Notes under the pieces: model-generated
Database searches by the model: none
What the model was told of the DNA's origin: nothing
What the model saw: the letters and a program-made list of their open reading frames with translations, nothing else
Position numbers and translations under genes: made by a program
DNA from: Nocardia vinacea
Lineage (GTDB): Bacteria > Actinomycetota > Actinomycetes > Mycobacteriales > Mycobacteriaceae
Assembly: GCF_035920345.1 (NCBI RefSeq)
Contig: NZ_CP109149.1
Span: 186,001-250,000 of the forward strand
DNA: 64,000 bases
Reading direction: 5' to 3'
Part shown: piece by piece, positions 8,151-17,349 of the stretch
Position numbering within the stretch: the first letter of the stretch is position 1
Layout of the letters: every line of letters starts with the position of its first letter

Positions 8151-8229
8151 CCGATGCGATTCAGCGGCGGGTCTCGACTGGTAGGGGCCAGTATTCGAGT
8201 GTTCTGTATTCCTGTCTCAGTGACGGTGA

Positions 8230-8947
8230 TCAGCGACTGTGATCGCCGGGTGCGTAGCTTTTCCAGTTTCCCCCGGAGTCGGTCCAGATACGGTTCATGT
8301 GGTGGGCGGAGAAGCCGAGGGCTTCGGCGATCACAGGAGCGGGGGCCTGCAGGACGAGCTGGCGCAGGGTTGCTGCCCGGGTGGCTCCGGTCGGCAGGCC
8401 GAGATCATCGCGAAGATGTTCGAGCATGGTGCTGAAGTGCAGGGGCTGTCCTGCTCGCCGCCCTGGGAACAGCCAGCGGCTGCCCGCGTTGACGGTGTTC
8501 ATGTTCTGGCGGTTGCCAACAAGTTTGAGCAGCAGCCCGCCGAGGGGCTCGGGAACGGGCGAGAGTGGCGTGCCGAGCCGGATGAGGACCTGATCACCAT
8601 GGGTGATGACGTCCTCGACGGTGAGGCGGACGAGACGGGTGGCGGGTTGACCGTAGAGCAGCATCAGCGCGGCCGCGACCCGTGACCGGATCGGTGGCCG
8701 ATCGTCAGTGAGCACCCGACGTAACAGGGCGAGCCGTCGCGACTGGGTGATGGGCTGACCGGCGCCGGTGCGGAGGGTTGGCAGGATCAGTTTCGGCATG
8801 TGACCAGCGTTCATTGCCCAGGTCAAGAAGGGGCGCAACGCCTTCTTGCAGTGATCGAGCGCGTCAGCATGCCAGGCATCGAAATCGGCTTGCGTGCATC
8901 CAGCGAGCCCGCAATCGCGCTGGTCGAGCCAGGACAGGAACCGTTCG
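8230..8947 (-). pseudogene. 5'-truncated site-specific integrase
   Basis: The frame is open from the junction with the Tn3 transposase remnant near 8947 (SWLDQRDCGLAGCTQADFDAW) through FLTWAMNAG and on to the stop at 8230. It corresponds to the C-terminal two thirds of the long actinobacterial tyrosine-recombinase-like integrases with RLALLRRVLTDD and ALMLLYGQPATRLVRLT motifs. An ATG at 8838 could give a 202-residue product, but the N-terminal DNA-binding part is missing. The join to the Tn3 fragment shows that one mobile element inserted into, or recombined with, another. Confidence 0.7.
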
Positions 8948-10660
8948 GCCTGGTCCCTCCCCCAGATACGCGGCCAGCTCCCGGTAAGCGCCGTCGAGGC
9001 TTTGGGCCAGCTCGCCCAGCATCGTGCGTGGGTTGCCCGGCAGGCCGAGCGCGTTCATGCCCCGGTCGCGGGCTTCTTCCCACGCCATACCGGACAGCAG
9101 GTGCGCGCGGGGGTCACGCCATTTGGAGGAGTGCTCGGCGAAGATGTTGCGGTGCTTGAGATGCCGATGAAACTGCTCTAGCAGGCACAGGGTGCAGGCG
9201 CGGCGGTCAACGGTCTGTTCCGGCCGCTCGGGTAGGTACACGAGGCGCTGCCAGCCACCTCCGACCAGGGCGTGATCCACGCGACGGGCATCGAGCCACC
9301 GCGCCGGCAACCCGCCCCGGCCACTTCGTTGCGGAGAGATCATATCCGCCAGCGCAGCAACAGCTTTCAACACCGGCGCGGCATCGGCCGTGGCACCGAA
9401 GTCGATGTTGCGCATCATCGCGGGCAGGAACCCCCGCACCGTGGCGTACCGGTTGGCCAGCTCTCGAGCCGCTCCGAATCGCACTCCGGATCGGCTTGGG
9501 GCACCAGCTCATCGATCGCCGCGAGCGCGGCCCGCAGCTCGGCCCTGGACACGGTGTTCTCGATCAGATCCCACACCAATTCCAGCGACAACCCCGGTTC
9601 GCTCTCGCTCATCTCCAACAGCACTCGCACCGCCTGGGCCAGCTTGCCGGCGTTGCGGCTCACCCGCGGGTAGCGCTTGAGTTTCTCGTCCTTGGACTGG
9701 CGTTCGGCCTTGGCCATCAAGTCGGTGACCATCAGCCGGTCGAACAACTCCAGCACGTCATCGATCGCCTTGGCGCGCAAAGTGAACACCGTCGCGGTAA
9801 GCAGCGCCAGCAGCCGCTCCCGCTGGGATTTCATCCGCCGCAGATGCGCAGTCTTGCCGGTCAACCCGTGCGTGGCCAGGGCGATCACCCGGCGCGCCGG
9901 CACCGCCGTGACGTCCACCGACGCCGGGACGACCGCGTTCACACCCCGCCCCCGCGCCAATGCGTTCTGCATGCCCATCGGCGACGGGGTGAACGCGCCC
10001 CTACGCAACTGCTCCAGCTCGACATACCGGCGGCGGTTCTCCTCCCGGGTGTCCAGCAGCCCCAGCAGCTGCCCAGCCTCCCCGCCGGTCAGCTGGCTGA
10101 CCAGCTGCGCCCATAGTCGCTGGTCGGCGTCCTGTTTGCCGTCGGTGATCAGCCGTTCCAGGGTGGTGATGCCCGGTAGCAGAGCATTGTGTTCTCGCAG
10201 CCAGCCCACCGCGCCGGAGAGCGAGGCCTTCGGTCCGTCGCCGGTCATCCACGCTTGATCAGTGATCCACGCCAGCAGTTCGGCCTCGACCTGCGCGAAC
10301 GAGATCAACCCTTCCTTGCGCTGGATCTCCCACGCATGTTCGAACCTGGTCTTCTCCCGGTCGGTGTAGGACTTCACGCACGACGGATCCGCGATCTCGA
10401 GCTGCTCAGCCAGATAATCGACCAACTCACCCGGAACATCGAGCGGATCCGGCAGAAACACCCCAAGTAGCGGACCGTGACCAGCTGCAAAGCGAATCCA
10501 AGCCGATTCGAATCCCGTCGCCGGACCGCGATCAGCTCCCGATCGGTGTCATTGGACCGTTCCCGGTTCAGCTCGACTCGCGACAGCACACCGAACTGGC
10601 CGTACCCGACCCCGCCCTCATCACCCACAAACCGACATGCAACCACCACACGCCCACCAG
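8948..10660 (-). pseudogene. Tn3-family transposase, frameshifted and truncated
   Basis: Reading leftwards, 10650-10465 encodes YGQFGVLSRVEL and NRLGFALQLVTVRYLG, the N-terminal DUF4158 region. A frame change near 10460 leads into FLPDPLDVPGELVDYLAEQL and a long central part (10461-9480). A second frame change near 9480 leads into RYATVRGFLPAMMRNIDFGA and the C-terminal region. The homology then ends near 8950, before the usual C-terminus, where integrase sequence takes over. Full-length relatives are about 1000 residues, so this copy is inactive. Its 5' end faces the right inverted repeat near 10740, the usual arrangement. Confidence 0.85.
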
Positions 10661-10748
10661 CATCCGCCAATCCAGCGAATCAACCTCCACAGCAAACGTT
10701 TCGGTCACAACACTCGCTAACGCCAGTTTCCGGTCAACTGGACCCCAC

Positions 10749-11140
10749 ATGCCTATATCGCAACCTTCACGACCGTCTACGCGATCCGTCTGCCCAGCCT
10801 GGACATCGACCTGTTCGCCGAGCCCGTCCATGTGTGGTTTGTCGGATCCCTGATGCTCTGCGGAGGGCTTGTCATCATCGGCGGTCACCGCAGCTGGCGC
10901 GGACCGCTCGCGGTTACCGTGTCGCTGTTCGGCTGGTTCGTCGCGCTACGGGGATTCCTCTTGATCGCCAACCCGGAAGCAGCCGAGTCGGGCGTCGACA
11001 GCACCATGCAATCACCGACGGCAACGCTCGTGGCCCGCATCTTTTTCGGCGTCTTGGCCGTGATCGGCCTGCTGCTGACCTACGCCGGCTGGTTCACCAG
11101 GCCAGTCACCGCGCAGCAATCAGCGCCCACGACTATGTGA
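10749..11140 (+). pseudogene. 3' fragment of the split small membrane protein gene
   Basis: From CCTATATCG onward the frame reads AYIATFTTVYAIRLPSLDID and continues through GGLVIIGGHRSWRG, FGWFVALRGFLL and GVLAVIGLLLTYAGW to TGA at 1138-1140 of the 11-kb block. Hydrophobic segments suggest three helices, with the first supplied by the piece at 6723. An internal ATG at 10832 could still be used for a 102-residue product. The intact family has the HxxWRG and ALRG motifs seen here, and its function is unknown to me. Confidence 0.75.
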
Positions 11141-11381
11141 GTGCCACCCACAACTCGCCATCGCCCACCGCTTCGTTGGCGACCGATCCCGGCATGCGTC
11201 GGTGCTCCACCAGGCCGGGTACCGGCCCGCACATTTGCGCAAAGTATCGGTGCCTACCGCGAATGTCGCGACGGCCAGAAAGCAATTCGCTTGGCAGAAG
11301 CGTCCGCGAATTCTCCTCTTGCACACGAGCCATGGTGGCGCCCAGTGCGATCAACCACCCGCGGGTGATCACAAGCGTGCC

Positions 11382-12107
11382 CTAGCCCTCGCTCGGCCGA
11401 CCACTGCCCGGGATGATGCCGAACAGTAGTGCTTCGACTCCCGCCCGGAACACCGCATCATTGTCGACTGGTGCAGTCGCGGACTCGGTAGTGGTTAGCA
11501 GCGCGGTCAGATGCGGGTAGTCACCATGGGCCAGCATTGTCGGAAGGTGGTCGGACTCACCCATGGTGGAGGCGGAAAACCCCGCTGCTTCCAGCCCGGC
11601 GAAGGTACGTACCCAACCCGACAACAGGCTGATACCCATCATGGTCGCGTTCGCGTCCAGTCCCGCTTGGGCCAAAGCGCCGGCCATGTGGTCGAGGTAT
11701 CGCATCGAATTCCGACCGAGGTTCAACGAAACGGCCTCGCCTAACCCCTCCCTCAACCATGGGTGCCGTCGATGCAACGCCTGCGCCTGCTCCAGCATCG
11801 CGAAGACGTCGGTGCGTACGTTCCCGATCAGGGGCGGGTAGTCGTATTCCGCGGCGACGTGGTTCACCATGAGCGCGAGTAGGTCGTTTTTGCCGTCGAC
11901 GTACCGATAGAGCGAGGCTGCGGCGGTCCCGAGGTCCTCCGCAATGCGACGCATCGATAGCGCGGGCAGCCCTTCCGCGTCGGCGATACGGACACACACG
12001 TCCGCGAGCTGGTCCAGGGTGTAGGTGCGACGCGGCCCCGGTTTGGGATCGGCGCCTCGCAACCACAACGAGGTCGAGGAAGCCGTGGGTGTCATGCCAG
12101 TCAGCAT
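11382..12107 (-). CDS. TetR/AcrR family regulator, likely repressor of the paired operators
   Basis: The 241-residue protein has a TetR helix-turn-helix at about residues 32-75 (GLPALSMRRIAEDLGTAAAS, then LYRYVDGKNDLLALM). Its large C-terminal helical domain is of the type that follows LYRYV.GK..L. The start codon is only 15 bp from the palindrome at 12123-12141, so any promoter for this gene overlaps that operator. The divergent gene is the MmpL transporter at 12535. The same double palindrome stands before the methyltransferase-SDR operon at 5.8 kb, so this protein is the best candidate for controlling all three sites. Binding itself is inferred. Confidence 0.88.
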   Translation of the reverse strand: MLTGMTPTASSTSLWLRGADPKPGPRRTYTLDQLADVCVRIADAEGLPALSMRRIAEDLGTAAASLYRYVDGKNDLLALMVNHVAAEYDYPPLIGNVRTDVFAMLEQAQALHRRHPWLREGLGEAVSLNLGRNSMRYLDHMAGALAQAGLDANATMMGISLLSGWVRTFAGLEAAGFSASTMGESDHLPTMLAHGDYPHLTALLTTTESATAPVDNDAVFRAGVEALLFGIIPGSGRPSEG

Positions 12108-12122
12108 GCCACTACCCGAGCG

Positions 12123-12175
12123 TTGCGAACCCCGTTAGCAAACATCTATCCTGCAACTGCGAACGTTGTTCACAA
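12123..12175 (+). promoter_or_regulatory. Promoter with paired palindromic operators, copy 3
   Basis: Palindromes at 12123-12141 (TTGCGAACCCCGTTAGCAA) and 12157-12175 (CTGCGAACGTTGTTCACAA) lie 34 bp apart. A -35-like TTGCGA (12123-12128) and a -10-like TATCCT (12147-12152) have an 18-bp spacer. The first palindrome covers the -35 box and the second the probable start point, exactly as in copies 1 and 2. It stands between the TetR gene (leftward) and MmpL (rightward). Confidence 0.82.
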
Positions 12176-12534
12176 TTAACGAGAGGTTTGGTGGCCGTGA
12201 TCAAAGCCGCTGGCACTTACCAGGCGATATAGCTCAGGCGCTCTATCGGCCGGAGTGGATTGCGGATGCTCGTCGGTCATGTCCATGCCCTGTGCGGACC
12301 GAACAGTTCGAGCGAGACTCCACGGTGCGAATGCTGGCAACATTCCTGCGTCCGATCCGTCGGCCGCGGCCCGGATCGGCAACCTGCGGGTGGTGCCCAA
12401 CTTGCCTTCTGATCGCGAAATCCCTTCGGTGCGGGCCGTCAGCCTCGAGTTCGATGCCACCGAACCCGAGTTCGCGAGACCACGAAATCTGAATTACCCC
12501 AGCTCATTACGAATCCGGAAAGGATTTTGCGCAG
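12176..12534 (+). pseudogene. Decayed coding stretch between operator and mmpL
   Basis: GAGAGG is followed by GTG GCC GTG ATC, a frame that stops after 13 residues (MAVIKAAGTYQAI). Further on, a frame from about 12320 to 12480 reads DPSAAARIGNLRVVPNLPSD and VRAVSLEFDATEPEF with GC-rich third positions, which looks like true coding sequence that has lost its start. I cannot name the family. The MmpL ribosome site is GAAAGGA at about 12518. The stretch may be the remains of a gene that once followed the promoter. Confidence 0.35.
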
Positions 12535-14751
12535 ATGTTCGCACGACTTGGGGCCGTGGTGGTCCACAATCCGTGGAAGGTGATCGGCATGTGGATGCTG
12601 CTCGCCATCGCGGTGGTGATCTCGGCACCGGAACTCAAATCAACGACCGACCAATCCGCTTTTCTGCCTTCGCATTACGAGTCGATCCAGGCGTTGGAGA
12701 TGCAGCAGGAGGCATTTTCGCAGAGCTCAGCGCCTGCGGCGATCATTGTGTTCGCCCGGCAAGACGGGGCGCCGCTGACCGAGGGTGATTCGGCGTCGGT
12801 GGTATCGATCGGCACCGGGCTGCTGGGTGCGCGGATCACCGACGTCACCGCGATCCAGCCGGTGCCGCCGTCAGAGAACCGGCTGATCCAGATCTTTGCG
12901 GTGCAGATGACCAAGGTGACCAGTCCGAGTGACGCTACCCAACGCGATGCGGTCAAGTCGCTGCGCGCGGAACTGAAGCAATGCGTGGCGGGTACAGAGC
13001 TGAAGGCCGGCATCACCGGTCAGGCGGCTCAGGCGCTGGACCAGCAGGAATCCAGCGAAAAGGGCATGGCGATCATCGGCGTTGCTACCATCGTGCTGAT
13101 TCTGGTGCTGCTGATGGTCATCTTCCGCAGCGCGGTGATCGCGTTGCTGCCGATCGTCGTGATCGGCGCGATCTCCAGTATGGTCGATGGGTTGATCGCC
13201 ATGGTGGCCAAGGCATTCGACTTGCAGATCGACGCGTCGATCAGCGCTATCCTGCTGGTCGTGCTGTTCGGCGTCGGCACCGATTACATCCTGTTTTTGA
13301 TGTTCCGCTACCGCGAGCGGCTGCGTGCGGGCGAAGATCCGAAGATCGCCATGGTCAGTGCCGTCACCCGCGTCGGTGCGGCCATCACCTCCGCGGCGGG
13401 CGCGGTGATCATCGCGTTCATGGCACTGGTTTTGTCCACGCTCGGCATGTTCCGCGCGCTGGGGCCGGCATTGGCGATCGCGGTGGCCGTGGCGCTGGTG
13501 GCTGGGCTGACGCTGGTGCCAGCGGTAGTTTCGCTGCTGGGCACCAAGGTGTTCTGGCCGTCCAAGGCTTGGCGGACCGAGCCAAGAGGTGTGCGTTTCG
13601 CCGCCGGCAACTCGCTCGGTCGGCGGCCCGGTGTCTTCGCGGTGATCTCCGGTGGGGTGCTGGTCGCGCTAGGGGTGTTCGCGTTCGGTTTCCACCCGAC
13701 CTTCGACCTCAGCTCCGGCTCGACCTCGCAGGCATCCGAATCCATGGTCTACAGCAAGGAATTGGTGAAGGGTATGCCCGCGGGGACGGCGCAGCCTTCG
13801 GATGTCCTGCTGCGTTCCGGCGGTAGCGAGTTGACCGATGAACAGCTCAACGCCTACCGAAACGCGCTGGCCGCGGTGCCCGGCGTCGGCCAGGTGGCCG
13901 AACCGAAGCGGTCCGCGGACAACACGATCGCCGATTTCGTGGTGACACTGACCGACGTGCCGGAATCGGACGCCGCTCTGGACACTGTCAAAGGGCCGCT
14001 GCGGGACGTCGCGCACTCGGCCGCACCCGTCGGCACCACTGCGGCGGTAGGCGGGATGACCTCGGTCTTCGTCGACTTCCAGGATGCGATGGCCCGCGAC
14101 TACGCGATCGTGTTCCCGGTGGCGGCGGTCCTGATCATGATCGTGCTCGGGTTGCTGCTGCGCAGCCTGGTCGCGCCGTGGTACCTGATGGCGTCGGTAT
14201 TCCTCGGGTTCGCCGCCACGCTCGGCGCCGCGGTACTGGTGTTCCAGCACATCCAAGGAGAATCCGGCCTGATGTTTACGCTGCCGGTGATCATGTATCT
14301 GTTCGTGGTCGCGCTCGGCACCGACTACAACATCCTCATGGTCGCCCGGCTGCGGGAGGAAGCACACGCGGGCAATGAACCGAAACAAGCCGCCGCACTA
14401 GCAGTCCGGCACACCGGACCCACCATCGCGGCGGCCGGCGTGATCCTGGCGGGCACGTTCGCGTCGATGATGCTCTCGGGCAACAACGCGCTCGCACAGA
14501 TGGGCTTCGCCATCTCGGTTGGTATCGGAATCGCCGCGTTCGTCATGGCGATGTTCTTCACACCCGCACTCACGGCGATGATCGGGCATAAAGCATGGTG
14601 GCCCGGGCACGGTGGCCATAGGGTCGATGGCGCCGGATCGGGTGTGCCGCGGTGGGGCAAGTCCGATGATTTCGCCTACTTCCACGACGCCGAGCAAACC
14701 CTGGCCGCGAAGAGCGAGTCCCGCCGGGAGTGGTCGAACACCGGCGATTGA
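12535..14751 (+). CDS. MmpL-type RND transporter
   Basis: The 738-residue inner-membrane protein has the MMPL layout. There is one helix near the N-terminus (VIGMWMLLAIAVVI), a periplasmic domain, five helices around residues 180-335, a second helix-domain-helix repeat starting near 370, and a final five-helix bundle. The conserved GVGTDYILFL and ALGTDYNILMVARLREE motifs carry the Asp-Tyr pairs of the proton relay. MmpL proteins export lipids or small molecules with the proton gradient, and the cargo here is unknown. It is longer-spaced from its promoter than usual. Control by the divergent TetR through copy 3 is likely, and a strong terminator follows. Confidence 0.93.
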   Translation: MFARLGAVVVHNPWKVIGMWMLLAIAVVISAPELKSTTDQSAFLPSHYESIQALEMQQEAFSQSSAPAAIIVFARQDGAPLTEGDSASVVSIGTGLLGARITDVTAIQPVPPSENRLIQIFAVQMTKVTSPSDATQRDAVKSLRAELKQCVAGTELKAGITGQAAQALDQQESSEKGMAIIGVATIVLILVLLMVIFRSAVIALLPIVVIGAISSMVDGLIAMVAKAFDLQIDASISAILLVVLFGVGTDYILFLMFRYRERLRAGEDPKIAMVSAVTRVGAAITSAAGAVIIAFMALVLSTLGMFRALGPALAIAVAVALVAGLTLVPAVVSLLGTKVFWPSKAWRTEPRGVRFAAGNSLGRRPGVFAVISGGVLVALGVFAFGFHPTFDLSSGSTSQASESMVYSKELVKGMPAGTAQPSDVLLRSGGSELTDEQLNAYRNALAAVPGVGQVAEPKRSADNTIADFVVTLTDVPESDAALDTVKGPLRDVAHSAAPVGTTAAVGGMTSVFVDFQDAMARDYAIVFPVAAVLIMIVLGLLLRSLVAPWYLMASVFLGFAATLGAAVLVFQHIQGESGLMFTLPVIMYLFVVALGTDYNILMVARLREEAHAGNEPKQAAALAVRHTGPTIAAAGVILAGTFASMMLSGNNALAQMGFAISVGIGIAAFVMAMFFTPALTAMIGHKAWWPGHGGHRVDGAGSGVPRWGKSDDFAYFHDAEQTLAAKSESRREWSNTGD

Positions 14752-14770
14752 CGCGGGCAAGTTGAGCGAG

Positions 14771-14809
14771 GGCTGTGCACTCGGAACCTATCGAGCGCAC
14801 AGCCTTTTT
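14771..14809 (+). terminator. Rho-independent terminator after mmpL
   Basis: GGCTGTGC-A-CTCG pairs with CGAG-C-GCACAGCC around an 8-base loop (14771-14804) and is followed by five T. It lies 20 bp after the mmpL stop. Confidence 0.85.
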
Positions 14810-14930
14810 CGCAGCGGAATACTGGCCGCGTAGGCATGATTCGCGTCAGCTTCGCCGGGGTCTGGGCGGCGGCGTCGGCTGTGCAGAAACGCCCGGCTGG
14901 TCACCACGAACTCACGAATGGAACTCACGA

Positions 14931-15038
14931 ATGATTACGCGATCTCACCAGTACGGTCCTCATTGCTGGGAGGTCCGCGGTGCCGGTCCGGGGGATGCCG
15001 AGAACCTGAACCTCGACCGTCTGCAACAGGTAGCTTGA
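14931..15038 (+). CDS. Small ORF overlapping the next gene start
   Basis: A 35-codon frame starting ATG at 14931 includes PHCWEVRGAGPGDAE and ends QQVA with TGA overlapping the ATG of the following gene (TGATGG). The frame is open further upstream without a better start, so this could be the tail of a decayed gene. Stop-start overlap suggests it was once translated together with the next ORF. No family is recognised. Confidence 0.3.
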   Translation: MITRSHQYGPHCWEVRGAGPGDAENLNLDRLQQVA

Positions 15039-15766
15039 TGGAGATCAACATGTTGGAGGAGCCGGCCGATCCCACGCCAGCGCCGTCCCCGGGACCGGCG
15101 CCTACCCCACCCAAGCCGGAGCCCAAGGGCTGGCAGGTGCCGCTCGACCCGCCACCCCAGGCATCGAAAGCCCTGGCCGACTATGTAGTCGATGCCCGAG
15201 ACATTTTCCAGGATTTGGCCGATACCCTAGGTACCCCGGAATACGCGGTATCTCCGCCCGTGGCTCCGCCCCTGCTGCCTGCCGACAAGGCCGCCGGTCT
15301 TGCCGGATTCGCCACCGAATCGTATTCGACCTCCCAAAATGTTCTACAAGGTCATCAGACGGTGTGGCATGGCGCCGACGGCGCGGCCGTCACCATCGCG
15401 CAACGAGCCGCCACCGTGGGTTCGACGGCCTTGCAACAACTCCAGGACCTGGTCTATCGATTGCAGGAAATGTTGATCGCGGCCAATCTGGATCGAACGG
15501 TGCCTGCCTCCTACACCGAACGCCCTTCAGCCGGTGGTGGTCTTGCGTCGTATGCCGAATACAGGCTTGCCGTCACCATCGAGCGAACACTTATGCAAGC
15601 CTACGATGTCGTCGCCAGTGCACAGGCGGAATTGGGCTTTCTCGACACGGCCCCATGGCTGGTGCCGCAGTTTCCGACTGTCCCTAAGGGGATTGTGCCG
15701 CCCCAACCTGTCCCCATGCCTGAGCGACAGCGGCATCCGCAAAGTCCCGGGACGCTCGAAGTATGA
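15038..15766 (+). CDS. Hypothetical Pro-rich helical protein
   Basis: The product is about 242 residues. The first 40 are a Pro/Ala-rich linker. Then comes a predominantly helical domain (ALADYVVDARDIFQDLADTL, then VWHGADGAAVTIAQRAATVG), and the end is again Pro-rich. No transmembrane helix or signal peptide is visible. The W-x-G-like HGADG turn between two helices is loosely reminiscent of type VII secretion substrates, but this is weak. It stands between the mmpL terminator and an IS630 remnant and is not clearly part of an operon. The next intact coding gene on the same strand is 1.1 kb away. Confidence 0.45.
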   Translation: MEINMLEEPADPTPAPSPGPAPTPPKPEPKGWQVPLDPPPQASKALADYVVDARDIFQDLADTLGTPEYAVSPPVAPPLLPADKAAGLAGFATESYSTSQNVLQGHQTVWHGADGAAVTIAQRAATVGSTALQQLQDLVYRLQEMLIAANLDRTVPASYTERPSAGGGLASYAEYRLAVTIERTLMQAYDVVASAQAELGFLDTAPWLVPQFPTVPKGIVPPQPVPMPERQRHPQSPGTLEV

Positions 15767-16099
15767 CGTCCGACCGGATGCAGGAAGTAGCCATCGCTGC
15801 ACGTGCGCCGTCGAGCGCCTCGAGTCCGGCTTCATCCGTGATGAGGCCGGACTCGACGAGCGGCCACCGGCCCCCAGAGCGCACTGTCGGCAGGACGTCG
15901 CTCGCCCATTTCAGCGGATTCGATGTCGTCTGCCTCGTCGGCGACGGCAGCCCGCCGCGATCCGCTCGACCGAAAGGCCGGGCGCCTGGTCGGAATCGTC
16001 GTGGCGACGATGGTGTCGATCCTGAAATCCGTTGGTTAATTGTAGGATTCGCCGGAGGCGAAGACTGGGTCGCCGAAAGTCGACCGAGTTGGCGGTGAC

Positions 16100-16530
16100 C
16101 GTGGCTCAGGGGCGGAAGTTGGTGCGGGGTGCGCGGGCGGCGACGTCGACGCAGGCGTATGCGTCGCGGTGCCGGATCGCAATGGTCTGCGCCGAGCCGG
16201 GCGCGTTCAATACCCATATCGCATCCCAGTTGGGGGTGTCGCCGCCGACGGTGGCCAAGTGGCGGTGCCGGTTCGTCGAGTGCGGGGCGGCTGGCATGGC
16301 CGACGAGCCTCGCCAGCCGCCGTCGATCTTGCTGGATCAGGTGAAACAATTGGACGAATTGACGTTGCAGGTGCCGTTCGATGCCACGCACGGGTCGCGG
16401 TCGTCGATGGCCGAACGGACCGGGATGTCCGAAATCGACGATTGGGCGGGCCTGGCGGCGGTTCGAGCTGAAACCGCACCTGAGCGATGGTTTCAAAGAT
16501 CTGAAGACGAACGAATACCAGTCTCCGGAA
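16100..16530 (+). pseudogene. IS630-family transposase N-terminal remnant
   Basis: The plus strand encodes ATSTQAYASRCRIAMVCAEP followed by LGVSPPTVAKWRCRFVECG and MADEPRQPP, the helix-turn-helix and linker of IS630-group transposases. A frame change near 16440 continues with GRAWRRFELKPHLSDGFK. The DDE domain that should follow is absent. The region 15767-16099 just upstream holds no gene I can support. Confidence 0.75.
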
Positions 16531-16646
16531 AGTACATCCGCCCCGAGTTGGTACGTCACACCGGGCTGGCCGCCGCCGGCGCCCGCGGATGCACCTGCGG
16601 CCAGAAACCTGAACTCGCTCCAGCGAGAGGTCTTGCCCTTTCAGCC

Positions 16647-16800
16647 AGGTCAGGAACTCGCTGCCCGCATGACCTGGTCAGGCGACTCCAGCGCAGCCAC
16701 CACCCGCAGCCGCACTACCTCCTGGGCGGCAGGCGACAACCGCCGCGCGTCCGACTCGCTCACGCACCGTCGACGAGCAAGGCAAACAAGAAGTTTCGGT
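16647..16800 (-). pseudogene. Second IS630-type transposase fragment, opposite strand
   Basis: On the minus strand the frame reads DARRLSPAAQEVVRLRVVAA followed by LES, the start of another IS630 helix-turn-helix type (SPAAQEVVRLRVVAALESG), and is lost after about 45 residues. It is of a different subgroup from the plus-strand fragment 120 bp to the left, so the two came from separate insertions. Confidence 0.6.
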
Positions 16801-16859
16801 TCAAATAAGCGCGGGGTTATCTTGATGGTGTGGCCCGAGAGCAAGGAGCTCCACTGTCC

Positions 16860-17243
16860 ATGTACGACGACGCCGATAACGCATCCGATTTCATATCCAG
16901 GATCGCCGAGCGCTTCCCTCGGTTGGCCGAGGACCTCGAGTGCCATATCGAGAACGACGGCGGGCCGCTCGCCCACGTATTCCTCGGTATGTATGTAACT
17001 CCCGCAGTGGTTTCCGCATTTCTCGGCGAGGACGGCGAGTTCAAAGACCTCAACTGGCAAGGACTGATCCACTTCCTGTCCACCGAGTTCGAGAAGACCC
17101 CGCTCGGCGGGGAGGTCAGGGCCGCTATCGGCACGTCCTTCCTCATGCACCTGCCATGGCCCTCCGACCCCGGCTATCATGTCGTCGATCGCCTTGGTCC
17201 GACCCTACGCGAGAAGTTCGACGAGCTCAGGCCAGCTGGCTGA
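16860..17243 (+). CDS. Small acidic hypothetical protein
   Basis: The product is 127 residues if translation starts at the ATG at 16860, where AAGGAG lies 11 bp upstream. A GTG at 16830 would add ten. It is acidic and helical, with FPRLAEDLE near the start, GPLAHVFLGMYV in the middle and REKFDELRP at the end, and has no signal or membrane segment. Small proteins like this often occur as immunity or orphan accessory genes in mobile regions, and it sits among transposase fragments. I do not recognise the family with certainty. Confidence 0.6.
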   Translation: MYDDADNASDFISRIAERFPRLAEDLECHIENDGGPLAHVFLGMYVTPAVVSAFLGEDGEFKDLNWQGLIHFLSTEFEKTPLGGEVRAAIGTSFLMHLPWPSDPGYHVVDRLGPTLREKFDELRPAG

Positions 17244-17349
17244 TTTGGTTGTGTCTCCTTTGCTGCGCCACGCAAGATGACACGCCATAGGGATCGGGGC
17301 CGCGGGCGTGATTGCTGGGAGGCGGTGTGATCGAGAGCCGTTTAGGGGC

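Larger units (their letters stand above)
6790..10748. mobile_element. Decayed Tn3-like composite insertion
   Basis: About 3.95 kb separates the two halves of a membrane protein gene. The 9-bp sequence CCTATATCG stands on both sides. The ends are imperfect inverted repeats: GTGGGACTGG... inward from the left, GTGGGGTCCAG... inward from the right, and both reach CTGGCG(C)TTAG(T/C)GA some 25-35 bp in. The cargo is an Imm49 gene, an IS5-type remnant, a 5'-truncated tyrosine recombinase and a frameshifted Tn3 transposase. Tn3 elements usually make 5-bp duplications, so the 9-bp repeat may reflect later rearrangement. Confidence 0.6.

Noticed and set aside
10477..11385. Plus-strand ORF over the Tn3 end and downstream region
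   Set aside because: Composition is Arg/Ser/Pro-rich as in shadow frames. The minus strand of the first part is clearly Tn3 transposase and the second part is the split membrane gene in another frame.
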